Source: Dactylis glomerata (Eukaryota > Streptophyta > Magnoliopsida > Poales > Poaceae). Taken from it: 64,000 nucleotides of DNA. Shown piece after piece: positions 21,153 through 32,954 of this stretch; positions within the stretch are counted from its first letter, which is position 1, and each line of letters begins with the position of its first letter. The stretch lies in assembly GCA_007115705.1 (NCBI GenBank), contig QXEO01000876.1, forward strand, positions 1,013,017-1,077,016. Direction: 5' to 3'. A program made the translations under genes and the position numbers. The notes below the pieces were generated by a model. That model made no database searches. It saw only the letters and a program-made list of their open reading frames with translations, and was not told where the DNA came from.

Positions 21153-21362
21153 AAAATAGCTATGCCGAGGGCATTGCCATTGGTGTAGCTATGAAAGCTA
21201 TGCCGAGGGCAATACCGTCGGTGTAGCGTCGTACACCGACGGCTTTCTTATGCCGAGGGTCGGGCTGGTGGGCTAGCCGTGGGAGGGCGCTACGCCAAGG
21301 GCCCCGACTTTTGGCCGTCGGTGTAGCCTCTAGCCCTCGACACCTTCAGGTTTCCGGTAGTG
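21153..21362. mobile_element. CACTA-like terminus, unit B
   Basis: Same as 9055-9264. The AT-rich stretch 20841-21152 before it shows nothing recognisable. Confidence 0.6.
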
Positions 21363-21386
21363 TTTGAAAGGAATTTCCGCTAGTTG

Positions 21387-21661
21387 TTGTAAGAATATAA
21401 ATATATAGCTTATCCCTTTCCATCAGTTTGGACTTTTGGAATAGTTGGTTAGAGCATCAATTCAATATAGTGTTCAAATCCTGACAACTGCGGTATTAAA
21501 AATAAATACCGCTCGTGAAGAAAAAGTCCACCAGCCTAGACGTGAGGTGGAGTGTAAGAATATAAATATATAGTCTAGCCCTTTCTATTAGTTCGGACTT
21601 TTTTTGAAATGTATTTTTTTAAACGAAATCAGTTCGGATTTTTGGAATATTTGGTTAGAGC
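21387..21661. repeat. Imperfect direct repeat, retroelement-like debris, unit B
   Basis: Same as 9289-9563. Confidence 0.5.
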
Positions 21662-21799
21662 ATCAATCCAATAGTTACAGTGTGATCTTTCTCTCGGTTG
21701 GATAACGATAAAGACAAAGGTATACTAGTGCACAATAAAAAAGTAAATATTGGCGCATTTCTTTTGCCACTTCTACGTGAAAGTGAAACATTACATAGT

Positions 21800-23019
21800 T
21801 CAATCAGAATTTTCCAGCCGGTACAACTGTTGCAGTGTAGGCGGTGGCACCGAAAGTTCTTGTTGCACCAACATATACGTCGAGGAACGAGGACACCACC
21901 AGCTCCCTTTGCGCGCATGCGCTCCTTCTAGCTCGATCTGGTCGTAGTGGTCGGAGTAACTCTTCGGCACAAGGTGGGGAGCGACATGGCATACCAGTCT
22001 GAGTGGCATGTCGTCATCTGCAGGTGTCTGAGATGCACCATTCGGCGGCAAGGTGAAATAAATTGTGTCGACTCGAATGATCGGGAACTGCAGCTGCTGC
22101 CTGCCGCTGGTGACGGCACTTGCATTGTCGGTGGAATTATGGTTACATCTCCGTGACGCGTGGATGCACCACATCGACAGAGACGATGGGTTGATGGAAT
22201 AGCTCGTTTCCTGCGTTAGCAACTCCCTGGCGAATTCCCTCGTGGTTGCACACGCAACACCGAACTGCGGAGGCAGGAATTCCAGGGAGGACATGACGAT
22301 GTCCAAGATGTCAGTACCTTCATGAAGCCGGAACATCACAGAGTGCAGCAGGTTCTTCTCCCACGTCGAGGTATCCTCGTAGGAGAGAAAAAGAAGTATC
22401 TCTTTCCGGTCAACATCGCATGGATGAAGCAAGAGGAGGGCCTCCTTGCTACCGTTTCTGAAGGAGAATTCAAGTGTATTTCCTGCAAGGAGGGGCTCCA
22501 TAGGAACTTTGAAGGTGCATACCATCAAACTCCTTGGACGCCCTCCAAACCGCACGTACCTGAAGAACTCGTCGGCGACGCCCGCTAGCCTCTCGAACCG
22601 CCGCACCGTCGGATCGCTGATCTGGTCCGCGTCGTCGTCCTCGCCACGGCCAAACCCAAATGGCATGAAGCGTTTCGCCGCTCGAGCGATGCGCTTACGG
22701 GCGGAAGACATAGGCTGCAGCCTTATTGCAGTTCCCTCGTTCTGTTGGTGCTCCATGGATCTCCTCCTGTAAGCGCGCAAGATGCCGTCGCCTTCCTTGG
22801 CGGCGCACTTCAGCCGGGCCTTCCAGCTGAGCAATGGTTGGTGGAGTATCTGCCAATCTTCGGACACGGCAACAACGCTGTGGATCTTTAGCACCGCAAA
22901 CTCTCCAATCTTTCGGCGTTCTCCTCACCGCTCCCATTCTCTCTTGGGTTACCTGATAGGATCGAGAAGATTCTCCCTACTGACTCGCTTGCGACTGCGG
23001 ATCCTAAGATTTCAGCCAT
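21800..23019 (-). pseudogene. Grass NLR-associated-like protein of unknown function, unit B (frameshifted)
   Basis: Identical in sequence to the copy at 9702-10921, with the doubled GA at 22901-22904. It lies upstream of P450 copy C with the MITE between them. Copy C of the array ends before the place where a third one would be, so only two copies are visible. Confidence 0.6.
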
Positions 23020-23354
23020 AGTGATCACTGATCCTAGTTGGCTTCACTATCAGGGAAGTAATAGCTCCTCCTCCGGTAAATCAATCTACCTTATAAGCAG
23101 TAGCTAGCTGCTACGCTTTACTGAAGCCAGTTCTTTCTTGGCAGGACTAAACTGCTCAGCGTGTTGAACTAGTCATCAGTGATAAATGCGTAGCGTATGG
23201 AAAAAGTACTTTGAAAGCGACACGAAAAAGGAAGGAGACCTCACCTATCGTTTTACCTTCCCTGGAGGCCTGGACGATAAGTTTTGGCTGATGCGTGATG
23301 GGGTTTCTTATACGTGGCAATTCACTGAGCACGGGAGAAATCGCGGGAAAATAT

Positions 23355-23755
23355 CTAGTGATGCCACCACCTATATGATATCATGATATTATTTTTTAAA
23401 ATTCGAATTTGTAAGTGTTAAATTTTTTGAAATAAATTTGTAGATATTCACAAGATATGTATTTATATTCTCAAGATTTTTTGGAATCAAAATCGAAATA
23501 CACTAAGAGAAATAAAAAGAATAAATTGCTATGTGAATAGTGTCAATTTGTGTTTTGCCTTTTTATGACACTGTTCATGTTAGGTTTGTCTTTTTTGTTT
23601 CTTCGAGTGTATTTATAATTTGGTTCTAAAAAATTTAGGGATTGTAAACACATATCTTGTGAACATCTAGAAATTTATTTTATTTTTAAAAAAATTATTA
23701 CATTTAAATTTTAAAAAATGGTATCATAGTATCATATAAGTTGTGATATCACTAG
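23355..23755. mobile_element. 401-bp foldback MITE, unit B
   Basis: Identical copy of the element at 11257-11657, between the NLR-associated-like gene and P450 copy C. Confidence 0.8.
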
Positions 23756-23960
23756 ATATGTTCACCTGACCCGAGGCCTCGAACAAACAACAAAATACCA
23801 ACAAATAGCAACAGGCACATAAGGTTGAACCCACCATAGGCAACCAAACAAGACCAAAATTATACTGCGTGACCGCATATATGAAAAGCTCATTCCATCG
23901 GTATTTGAATGCCTTATTACATGGTCAAGTATGTGGAAACATATAGTGAACGACATGCGG

Positions 23961-26284
23961 TCACATATGTGATAAAAGTGCCCTAAGCTTAATTTGTGCA
24001 CCATGCATCGGACGCATCAGCTTTCTGTTATCTACGGCATGTATGTATGATGGTCCGAGCTCAAACTCAAAGCGTTGAAGGATCATGGATAACGCCATCT
24101 TGGCCTCAATCAAGGCGAACTGTTGGGCGATGCATATCCGTGGCCCCAAACCGAATGGTAGGAATGCACCAGGATTCTTGGAAGCCTTTGAGATCCCGTT
24201 GGTGAACTTCTCTGGCCTGAACTCATGAACGTCGCTTCCCCATATGTTTGGGTCATGGTTCATTAATAACAAGGGAAGCTCGATGAGCACACCAGCTGGG
24301 TATGTGATGCCTCCAATCTCCATCTTCTTGTACGTTTTTCGAATGAACGCGACAGCGGGCGAGTACAGCCGGAGGACCTCGTAAAGAACCGTGGTCACCT
24401 GCATTGCACGATTTATATATCCAATTGTATATTTGGTTGTAACAATCTAATCTAATCAAGTAAAGAAAATATTACTCACCACTCTGAGTCGGTTAAGGTC
24501 ATGGTACTCAAGTTTGTTCTTTCCAAATAACCCAATGGCCTCCTCTCTCGCATGGTCCTGCCACTCCGGATGCATACTTAGTGCGATCATTGCCCATGTG
24601 AGCAATATTGACGTCGTTTCTGTACCAGCAAAATAGAACATCTTGCATTCTTCCACGACCTCTTCAATGGTCATCCCTGAGATAGATTGGCCATTATCAT
24701 CCGAATTTGTCATGTGTGACTCGAGCAGCAAGTTGAGTAGGTCATCTTTGGTATCTTCTCCTTCTTGCACTGCTTGCCTTCTTTTTCCAATTAGACCGTG
24801 TAGAATGGATTCAATTTCGCTATTAATTTGATGCATTTTCCTGTTGTTTTTTGTGGGTAAGGTCCTGTTAATACCCCCAACAAATTGTTAGTATATAGTA
24901 CGAACTAATGGAACAAAATCAATCCTCCTGTATTTTTTACTTAATCATGTAACAATTCTGATTATTTAAGTCAGTTCGGGTCAATAAAACATGGTCCGGA
25001 ATGTACTCTAAATCTGTACTCCCGATTTTGATTAATCTCCCGTTCTCCAAGATATAAGACAGTTCACCAGACTGTTTTATCTTGCGAAAACGTCTTACAT
25101 TGTGGGACGGATTTAGTAGTTTTCAAACTAAACTAGAGATGCATGTGGAAATAAGTTCTGTTAGAAAGTTTGACAGGATGGGTATACGCCAAACGGAAGC
25201 TTAACTAGGACAACTAGGTTTAGGTGCTGACTTACAAGTAACCGGGAATGGCAATCTTCAAAGCCCCTGCTTTGAGGCGCTCAATTTGCTCGGATTGCAG
25301 CTGAAAAATCCTGGCACCTTCAAGGTAGTTACTGCCAAAGGCGGTGCGAGAAATGACATCTCCAGTGAGTCTTTTGAGCTCTGGGAAGACATCCACCTCA
25401 AAGGTACCATCTAAGCCAAGGGATCCTGTCCATCTACTCACAAGCTCTTCACAGCATGTAGAAATCGCTGGCAGCATGAGCTGCAAATTAAACGATGCAC
25501 TGGGAGGATCAATCATACTTACTATGTTTATAAAAGGGAAATCACACACTGAGTTCCAGTAAATAAATTCGCAAGTCTATGACTGAAGCACTGCATATCA
25601 GTGTTTTTCAGGCTTTTCTCTAGTCCTATTCTCTCTCTTTTTTCAGTTCGTTTCCGATCATAATTATGGTCAGGCGGCATCTGTGAAGTTTTCCCTCTGC
25701 TAATCAATGGAAGCCAGCAATTGCTGGATCTTTCAAAAAAAAAACAATTACAGGTACCTTGAGCTTCTCTGGATGGAATGCGGCCATGCGGGGTTGATGA
25801 TCCTCCTATGTTTGACCCATTTCTCGCCCTTGTAGGACGCGAAGCCTCCGGCAAGCAGCCTGGACAGCGCCGGAGAGTTGGGCTTCTCGAAGTGGCCGAA
25901 CTTGTTGGACAGCACTTCCTTGGTCAAGTCAGGGTCGCTGATGGTCACCTTGGGAAACGGACCAACCCATGATAGACAGGTCTTGCCGTGCTCCTGGACA
26001 ATGTCGTGGAGGAGCGGTGCGACAAGGGGTGCTATGTTGTGGCAACGCAACGGTATCGACCTTGACCGCGCTTCCCTGCTCCGCCGCACATAGTCCAAGA
26101 AATCGCCCATGAGGAAGCGGTACGACGTGCCGCGAAGCCCCTGCGCGCGCAAGGCCCTCTCAAGCCGTCGCGGGTGCCACCACAGCAGATCTAGCAGCCA
26201 CAGAAGCACAAAGCACAGGGTGCCGTATACCAGGAAGCTCCATGGCAGTGAAGCTGGATTCATTAACTCCTCTCTAAGGACCAT
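23961..26284 (-). pseudogene. CYP72A-type cytochrome P450, copy C (frameshifted)
   Basis: This copy is identical to copy B as far as I can see. Its exons are 25758-26284, 25236-25480, 24480-24864 and 23961-24398, and the same 8-bp insertion lies at 25778-25793. The lesion is shared by all three copies, so it predates the tandem amplification, and the array has multiplied an already broken gene. The gene is followed on the right by its TATA-like promoter and then by the diverged third cytochrome c6A segment. Confidence 0.87.
25778..25793 (-). other. 8-bp excision-footprint-like duplication in P450 exon 1 (copy C)
   Basis: Identical to the footprints in copies A and B. Its presence in all three dates the transposon excision to before the array grew. 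Confidence 0.7.
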
Positions 26285-26354
26285 TTCTCTCTTTGTAAGT
26301 AGGAGAAATGACAGTAAACTGATTCGATTGAATGGGTATGCTAGAGATGGTCAC

Positions 26355-26363
26355 GATATATAG
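26355..26363 (-). promoter_or_regulatory. TATA-like box of P450 copy C
   Basis: Same motif and spacing to the ATG at 26284. It lies about 25 bp before the point where identity to copy B ends. Confidence 0.55.
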
Positions 26364-26931
26364 AGATTATCCCACTTGTATAATTTCTTGCAATATAGTA
26401 CTTGGTCAATGCCGTTGCTCCTAAGCAACTTTGTAGAGAAGAAACTGTGGTGGAAATCCGATTGGATAAATTAGGGGCGATGATGGCATGGACTCATGGG
26501 ACAGGGCCACCAATCAATGGTATTCGAAGACAAGGATTATCCTATGATGCCACCATATATATAATAATCCCATGAGTAATCTAGTACTCCCATGGAGTAC
26601 TACTCACCAGTGAAAATCTAGTCAAAGTTCTCTCTAAAAATGCATACAACTTTTTAACGCGTGAAGAAGAGGAGGGTTGAACACAAAGTCCAACCTGCTC
26701 CACAAGCATATTGGCCCCAACGACAAGTGCAAACTTTTATGCATTATATCAGCTTGATGCAAACTTTTGAGCCCTTTATAAAAAAACTAACTTACCGTTT
26801 ATGCTACAAATACCTGGCAGCTGCCAGTAAACATTAACTGCATGACTGCGTCGACAAGTACAGTTTCTGGCCGGCTCCTCCCAGCTGTTCACGAAGAAGA
26901 GCTAGCACCTCGTGTTTAATTTCTACTCGGA

Positions 26932-27883
26932 TCACTCGACATCGCCGTCGATCTTTGGCCACCCGTTCTCAGCTTGTGATTTCACAAACGCTGCTAGCAT
27001 CTTGATATCTTCTTCAGGTAGCCGGGGCCCAAAGGTGCACTGCCCTCTGGGGGTGCATTTCTCTCCGTAACCCTACACATGATGAAGCGCACATACATAT
27101 TGTTCCCAAACATTTGCTCGTTTCAACGACATAATGGAGTTTGATAGTGATGGCTGAAGTTTACATACCGGCATCCTTCCCTTCCCGTAATAAGTAATGT
27201 TGTATATATCTTCCTCCGTCGCAACTCCATTCCTGAATCAAATTCGCCTCTTTGCCTTAGTCTAACAGATAACAAACCTCAGAGGATGTGGTTTGACGAA
27301 TAACTCGGCCATATGCCCATACCTCTCAAGATCCTTCATGGAGAGAGTGGCTCCCTGGACATGATCAAGCAGCGAAATGAAAACAAACGGTGATCTAGCT
27401 AAACCTTTAAATTGCAGTCATTTTCGACAGCGCAAGGATTTTCGGCAACTCACCGGCTGTAGGATGTTCCCTCCCGTGTCATGGCAGCCGATGCAGGCCT
27501 TCTGGAACAGCGCTGCTCCTTGGGATTGGGCAAACGCTGTCCAAAAGTTGAGTAAACAGATGAATGCCAAGTGCTCCATCAACATGCAATTTTCATAGTT
27601 GCGTCTCTGTATCTGAAGACTGGAGTTTCGCACTACCAGCTACTATCTGGTGTAAATCCGGGGAACAAGGCGTGGAGGCTGGGCAAGGCAAACCTGGTGG
27701 AATAGCGGCAGGTATGCCAGGAGACGCGGCGGCGGCAGCGAGGAGGAGGGACGCAGCCAAGAGGGGGGCAGCCACGGCGAGAGAGGCAGGTGTCTGCTTC
27801 AGGCTGCAGCGGCACGCCGCCCTTCGCTGAGGACAGTGAGGCCGCGGCGCCGGCGGCCGTGCGGCTAGAGAAAACAGGTGCAT
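26932..27883 (-). CDS. PETJ: Cytochrome c6A, thylakoid lumen, copy C (diverged)
   Basis: Exons 27694-27883, 27454-27536, 27323-27354, 27169-27232 and 26932-27072 have exactly the same lengths as in A and B and encode 169 residues. Six amino-acid changes fall in the transit and signal part (L9R, S17C, P31T, I41L, V52A, P54S), but only one conservative change (E165D) in the mature protein, against about six silent changes there. That pattern fits purifying selection on the mature cytochrome and implies that this older copy is functional. Introns and flanks differ from A and B by substitutions and indels. Confidence 0.92.
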
Positions 27884-28019
27884 CGCTCGGCCACTGGCAG
27901 TGTGGAGTGGTAGTGGCCCGGGTTTGCCTCGAGGTAGACACAAAATCGTGGTTCAAAGAGACGACACGTAGTAGAGGTGAGATGGATCGGGTTGGCCCAC
28001 ACAGAAACGCAGGAGCTCT

Positions 28020-30370
28020 TATCAGACACGCTTCAAGTGACGGGTGCAAGAGGCCAACAACTCCATGACGGGTGCCGGGCTGTCACTGTGCAGGACGAAG
28101 AACGCAAAATCATATCTGAAATATATTTCAGACGACATAAAAGCCTTTAACAGAGCAAAAAACATGTACAAGTCTTCGTATCAAAATTACCTTGCTTAAA
28201 CCGATGAAGTAACTGGCATAATTTTTGTGAGCCTGTTGCTTCTATTTGCTCGGAATACTTGCTTCTGACTTCTTCATTCGCGATACAGAGTTCGCGCCCA
28301 GCTTCCAGGTGCGCAGCCACACCTTAAGTCAGGTAGATACATTGGACATAGCTAATGGTTATAAGGAACTCCTGAACGGAATCTCTTTTGTGCATGTCCA
28401 GACAACAACAACAACAAAAAATCTTGTTCATCCTTCTCAGAATAGCAAATGTAACATTCAATTATTGATGTCATTTCATATAGTAGTTACAATTGCTGCC
28501 TCTAACAGATTTTCTGATGCATTGGTAGCAATTTTCTGATGCATTGGTAGCAATTTTCTGGGCAACTGTCACAATTCTACCTTCACAATGGACCCCAACA
28601 ATCTCAAGTGCAAGCAGCTACAAAGCCAAGTAAGTGCCTACTATAGGGGATACCATTTTCCTTCTAGAATATACTATGGCCAATATAATTGGGCAGACTT
28701 TTAGACACCTTCATTAAAACTGTTGTACACTGTCTAAATGTTCAATTCAATTAATACAAATATCAAAATAACCATTAAAACAAGATCTTGTCATGAACTG
28801 AGAATATGGACTTTATAAGAAAATGATACAGGATCTTTAGTATTCGTAATAGGGACGCATTAACCAGTTTTCAAGGCTGGAGTAAGCTTATGTGCCTCAA
28901 TGCTCTCTTTTCACTACTGAACTCACTATAAATACTTTCTTATGTTCTTTTCCTTTCAGGAGTCAATTGACAATACATCATATCATAAGTTAAGTAAACC
29001 TCCTTTACCAACAAAGAAATGTATCATTGTTAACTCATGTTATCATAGCTTATATGTTAGAAATGTAGGAACTCTTGTCAAGATGCGGTTCAAGTGACAG
29101 GTGCAAGACGCCAACAACTCCATGAGAGTGCCTGGCTGTCACGGTGCAGGACGAAGAACGCAAAATCACATCTGTAATATAGCAGACGGCATAAAAGCCT
29201 TTAACAGAGCACAAAAGTGTACAAGTATTCGTACCAAAATTACCTTGTAAGCTTCTCTACGGCAGAAGAAGCAAATCCTTGATTAGACCAATGAAGTAAC
29301 TGGTAGTACCTCCGTTTCTAAATATGATATGTTTTGGTAGCCTAAAATAGCTTACCAAAACGTCTTATATTATGGAACAGATGTAATATAACTTTAGTGA
29401 GCTTGTTGCTTCTAGTTGCTCAGGATACTTACTTCTTAATTTTTGATAATAAGAGTTCGCAGTGATTTTGAGATATTGATGCACTTCCCAGCTTCCGTTA
29501 AGCAGTCACACCAGTTCAGGTAGAGACATTGGACATGGCTAATGGTTATAAGGAACTCCTGAATGAAATCTCATTGGTGCATGTGACCAGAAAACATCAG
29601 CAAAAATCTTGTTCATCCTTCTCATAATACCAAACATTCCATTATTGATGTCTTGTAGTTATAGTCATGATTGCTGCATCTGGACTAATTTCTAATGCAT
29701 TGGTAGCAATTTCTTAGGAAAGTGGAACAATTATACCCTCACAATGGACCCCAACAATCTCAAGTGCAAGAAGCTACAAAGCAAGTAAGTGCGGATAATG
29801 TTTTTCTTCTAGAATATACTCTGGGCAATATAATTGGGCAGACTTTTAGACCCCTTCATTAAAACTACTGTATGCTGTCTAAAAGTTGAATTCAATTTAC
29901 ACAAATGTCAAAATAACCATTAAAACAAAGATCTTATTGGGAACTGAGAATATGGACTTTGTAAGAAAATGATATAGGATCTTCAGTATTCCCATTGGGG
30001 AAATGACTAGTTAACCCGTTTTCAACGATGGAGTAAGCTTATGTGCCTGAAAGCTCTCTTTTCACTATTGAACTCACCATAAATACTTTCTCATGTTCTT
30101 TTCCTTTCAGGACTGAAGTGACAATTTGAAAGCTTTATCTTTAGAAGATACATATACATCAGATCATAAGTTCAGTAAACCTCCTTTACCAACAAAGAAA
30201 TCTATCATTGTTAACACCTGTTATTATAACTTATATATTAGGTTGCACGCAATGAAGATGGAGGCTTTACTGTACAAGGTTTCGTAGCAGTAAGCTAGAA
30301 GTGTAGAACTAGCCATGCAAAGTTTACTAGAAATCATGCTTCAACCTATAAATCACAAACTATAATCACA
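28020..30370. repeat. Two degenerate repeats of about 1.05 kb upstream of c6A copy C
   Basis: The diverged paralogue has the same doubled arrangement, with units starting near 28020 and 29070. The local duplication therefore existed before copy C and the A/B ancestor separated. Each unit has the same ordered blocks. No gene is visible. Confidence 0.75.
29307..29385. mobile_element. Small Stowaway-like MITE remnant (diverged copy)
   Basis: Orthologous to the element at 5118-5198 with several substitutions. It sits at the same place in the second upstream repeat. Confidence 0.6.
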
Positions 30371-30757
30371 AATCAGCAATACTTGGACAATACTAGCAAT
30401 AGCTGATGCGTGGATAACAAAAAACCGGGAGGTAGGAGGGAAAATGAATGACAGATTCATCGTATAGTAGTGACAAAGAGACAGAGTCATGCCAATTTTC
30501 ATGTAATCTGACAGTAAACCATGATCATAAACATTCCTCTGGAATTGAAGCTATCCCAAAACAAAAATACATCTTGTCCACAGAGTTCCTCCCTGCTCTC
30601 TTATCAAGCTATCCACTATGTGCATTCACTATACAGTAAGGGGTGTTCCTGATCCAGGTGACATCGATCTAGAAACAGTGATTTAACAGAAGGTCATAAA
30701 AGAAGAGGCCAATTAATATACCGGACGAAGCACATTTGGTTGTGGGTTTTGTGCAGG
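30371..30757. other. 3' flank of the CX9C gene, no gene seen
   Basis: Homology to the tandem units stops near 30370. The rest is single-copy within the window, with one short unrecognised ORF at 30448-30639. Confidence 0.5.
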
Positions 30758-31081
30758 TCATGTCTCTTGATGGGCCTCGAGGCAGAGGGACAGGTCGATG
30801 CGCGCGCGCTCGCACTGGGTACGCTTGAGCGCCGTGCCGGAGCTGCCGCAGAGCGTGCGCACGGCCTCGGTCTGCTCGGGGCAGCACATGGTGACCACGC
30901 ACTCGGCCAGGGCCCGGTTGAGGTGCCGGCACAGCACCTCCGGCTGCAGCGGGCCGCGGGCGGCGCGGCGGTGGCACTCGGCGAGCGCCCGATGGGTCGA
31001 CGCGCAGGGCCCCGGGACGGACACGGACGCAGAGGCGGCCTCTGGTTGTTGCCTCCAGCGGCCGCTGCCGCTCCTGCTCAT
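30758..31081 (-). CDS. Small CX9C (CHCH-like) protein, probable mitochondrial assembly factor
   Basis: An intronless ORF of 107 codons. It has three exact CX9C spacings: CASTHRALAEC, CRHLNRALAEC and CERARIDLSLC, plus further cysteines (CC, and the C before GSSGTALK). Paired CX9C helices, joined by disulfides, are the mark of CHCH proteins imported into the mitochondrial intermembrane space by the Mia40 relay; many help assemble cytochrome c oxidase. I cannot assign a named orthologue. An upstream in-frame ATG at 31123 would add 14 residues; I prefer the inner one (MSRSGSG) because the added part is proline-rich leader-like sequence. Arrangement as twin CX9C plus a third motif is unusual for short family members. 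Confidence 0.65.
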   Translation of the reverse strand: MSRSGSGRWRQQPEAASASVSVPGPCASTHRALAECHRRAARGPLQPEVLCRHLNRALAECVVTMCCPEQTEAVRTLCGSSGTALKRTQCERARIDLSLCLEAHQET

Positions 31082-31410
31082 GGGTATCGGTGGGAGTATG
31101 GGAGATCGGCGCTTCCGTCCCACCTTGATCTCCCCTTCGCTCGTGGGTTTGTTGCTCTTTTTTGTTTGAGAAATTCGTGGATTTGTTGCTGGCCTGGTCA
31201 GAGCGGCCGCTGTCCCGCCGGTTAGCGGTCACCCTGTCCGACAGTTTTTGTGGTAGGGCTGAGAACTCGATGGGTCGGCCCATGAGCTTGCCCAGAGGCT
31301 CACTGTAAGCTGGCCCAACGGGTTTCCGAGACTCAGGGGCAGCCTTCCTCTGAGCTATTCCATGGGCCGCATTTTTAATGGATCCTTAAGTTTATCTCAG
31401 GGGATGGAGT

Positions 31411-32954
31411 TTTGGCTCCCGGGACTAAATGCTCTCGTTATCTGGACCATCGAACCGCGCGTGGGGATCGTCGAAACTGTTGGACTTAATTGCGGTGCGA
31501 GCATCTGAAAATGAGCAATACGCGCAGATGGTCGCTATGGTTGCGACGGAGTAGGAGTCGGACGGCTGGACCAGCAGTACAGATGGATTGGAAAAACTAG
31601 TGCCATGGTCCAGGTACGTGTGTTAATGGGCGTCATCAGGCACGTGGCATCCGGATCTCCGGATCTCACTGCCGACGAGGAGATGCGCCGCCTTGAGGAG
31701 CTTGTTCCTACAACGGTCGGAGGCGAGTTGCTGCTAGGAATCTGGGTCTCGACCAAATTGTTGCGCGCGGCTAGGAGGGCACGAGGAGAAGGTGGGGGAA
31801 AGAGTGGGCGCAACCTCGCCGGCGGCGGCAGTCAATACAACGGAGTTCCCGCTGAGCAGGTTAATCCATGCAGCAAACAAAATTGCCTTCGTTTTTGGTT
31901 TCATATTCGTGGCCAGCTCTGTGGTGATGTCGTCCAACACCCGATCACCATGGGGGCGCGGAGCGGTAGCTGGGCATGCATGAAAATGGCATCAGGCATC
32001 GAATTTCTGATCGGAATTAACTCGGCAGATTCAGGTGTTGCATCGTCGTACAGTGTATCCACATCGGACCCTTCACCCGCGGCCGCGCGCCGACCTCTCC
32101 ACCGGCAGCCGCGCGCCTTCTCCTATGCTGGCGGTCGCGCCTCAGCCGGCGCGCCCCTGCTCCCCCACAGTCGGCGCTCCCTTGCTTCCCCACAGCGGCG
32201 CTCCCTTGCTTCCCCCGCTGCTGGAAGGCCCCGTGCTGCCCATCTGCACCCCACCGTCGGCGCGCCCCCTCGCCGTCCCCAACCTCCCGCCGTGTGTCGG
32301 CCACTTTCCGCGGTTTGCTGCTCTGCCGCGTCCCTCCTGTGGCTCGCCAGGATCTCCGACGACACGAGCACGGGCGCGGCCCTCAACGTGCAGGACGACG
32401 ACTTGCCGCCGGCGTGGCTCCAGCGCCGCCAGGCTACCTCCGCGCATCAGGAGGTTACCAGTTCCTCCGCGCATCCGGAGGTTACCAGCTCCTCTGCGCC
32501 ATGGATGGGTGCTGCGTGGATCCTCCGCTTTTCCTCCTAATTTTGACCAGTGGGTCGCCGCCTCCAGCCCATTCTCTCTCCCCACTGGTGGGGAGCAAGT
32601 CCCAGCCAACACTGCGACGGCCGAGGTCACCGGAGCTCCTCCGCCCAGCCCTGCCTACAGCAGCTCCGCCCAAAGGACGACTCTGACAACGAGGTGAGCA
32701 GTACAGCTTGGAAGCGCCGCCGCGGGTAGGAGTGATTCATAGTAGGGGTGCTTCTCTGCATGTTGACGGAACCAAACGACCGGACCGGCAAATGATACTC
32801 GAGACCGTCTTCTAATCAATGCGGCCCCATATGCGAAACACTGTTCATAAAACTGCATACGAGCATTATACGCAAAGAAATACGTGATGTCCTGGCTTAC
32901 ACGGCGCGTGGGGGTTGGTCCGTGTAGCGAGTGTATCTAGTCCCGGGAGCCAAA
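31411..32954. mobile_element. 1.5-kb element with 17-bp terminal inverted repeats
   Basis: TTTGGCTCCCGGGACTA at 31411-31427 is matched by its exact reverse complement at 32938-32954. The terminal form resembles grass PIF/Harbinger or Tourist-type ends (a TTTGG-C..GGGACTA pattern), but no clear target duplication can be read. The interior is GC-rich with short internal repeats (for example CGGCGCTCCCTTGCTTCC twice near 32170-32210 and GAGGTTACCAG twice near 32450-32490). Long ORFs at 31605-32540 and 32035-32697 overlap in different frames and match no domain I know, so this may be captured gene DNA. Confidence 0.5.

Larger units (their letters stand above)
12106..24203. repeat. Tandem segmental duplication, unit B (complete)
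   Basis: This is the only complete unit in the window and the best reference for the array. It runs from the 3' part of one P450 (minus strand) through cytochrome c6A, local upstream repeats, the LINE-like insertion with an open ORF, CACTA-like segments, the NLR-associated-like gene and a 401-bp MITE to the start of the next P450. The direct head-to-tail arrangement fits unequal crossing over. A collapsed or falsely expanded assembly cannot be excluded from sequence alone. Confidence 0.95.
24204..26386. repeat. Tandem segmental duplication, unit C (identical part)
   Basis: This segment matches 12106-14288 without a difference that I can see. It contains the whole third P450 and its promoter. 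The first mismatch to unit B is at 26387, after which the sequence is still homologous but clearly diverged, with small indels and an extra stretch of roughly 40 bp near 26863. The sudden change marks an exchange point. Confidence 0.9.
26387..30370. repeat. Older diverged paralogue of the unit (c6A and upstream repeats)
   Basis: The segment is homologous to 2184-5750 and 14289-17855 but differs by many substitutions and small indels. It holds the third cytochrome c6A gene and two copies of the upstream repeat of about 1.05 kb. It lacks the LINE-like insertion, CACTA-like segments and NLR-associated-like gene of units A and B, and homology ends near 30370. It probably represents the ancestral right-hand neighbour from which the recent array was built. 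Confidence 0.85.

Noticed and set aside
31605..32540. 311-codon ORF as a host gene
   Set aside because: It lies inside an element with inverted ends, overlaps other long frames and has low-complexity serine-, arginine- and proline-rich sequence without a domain.
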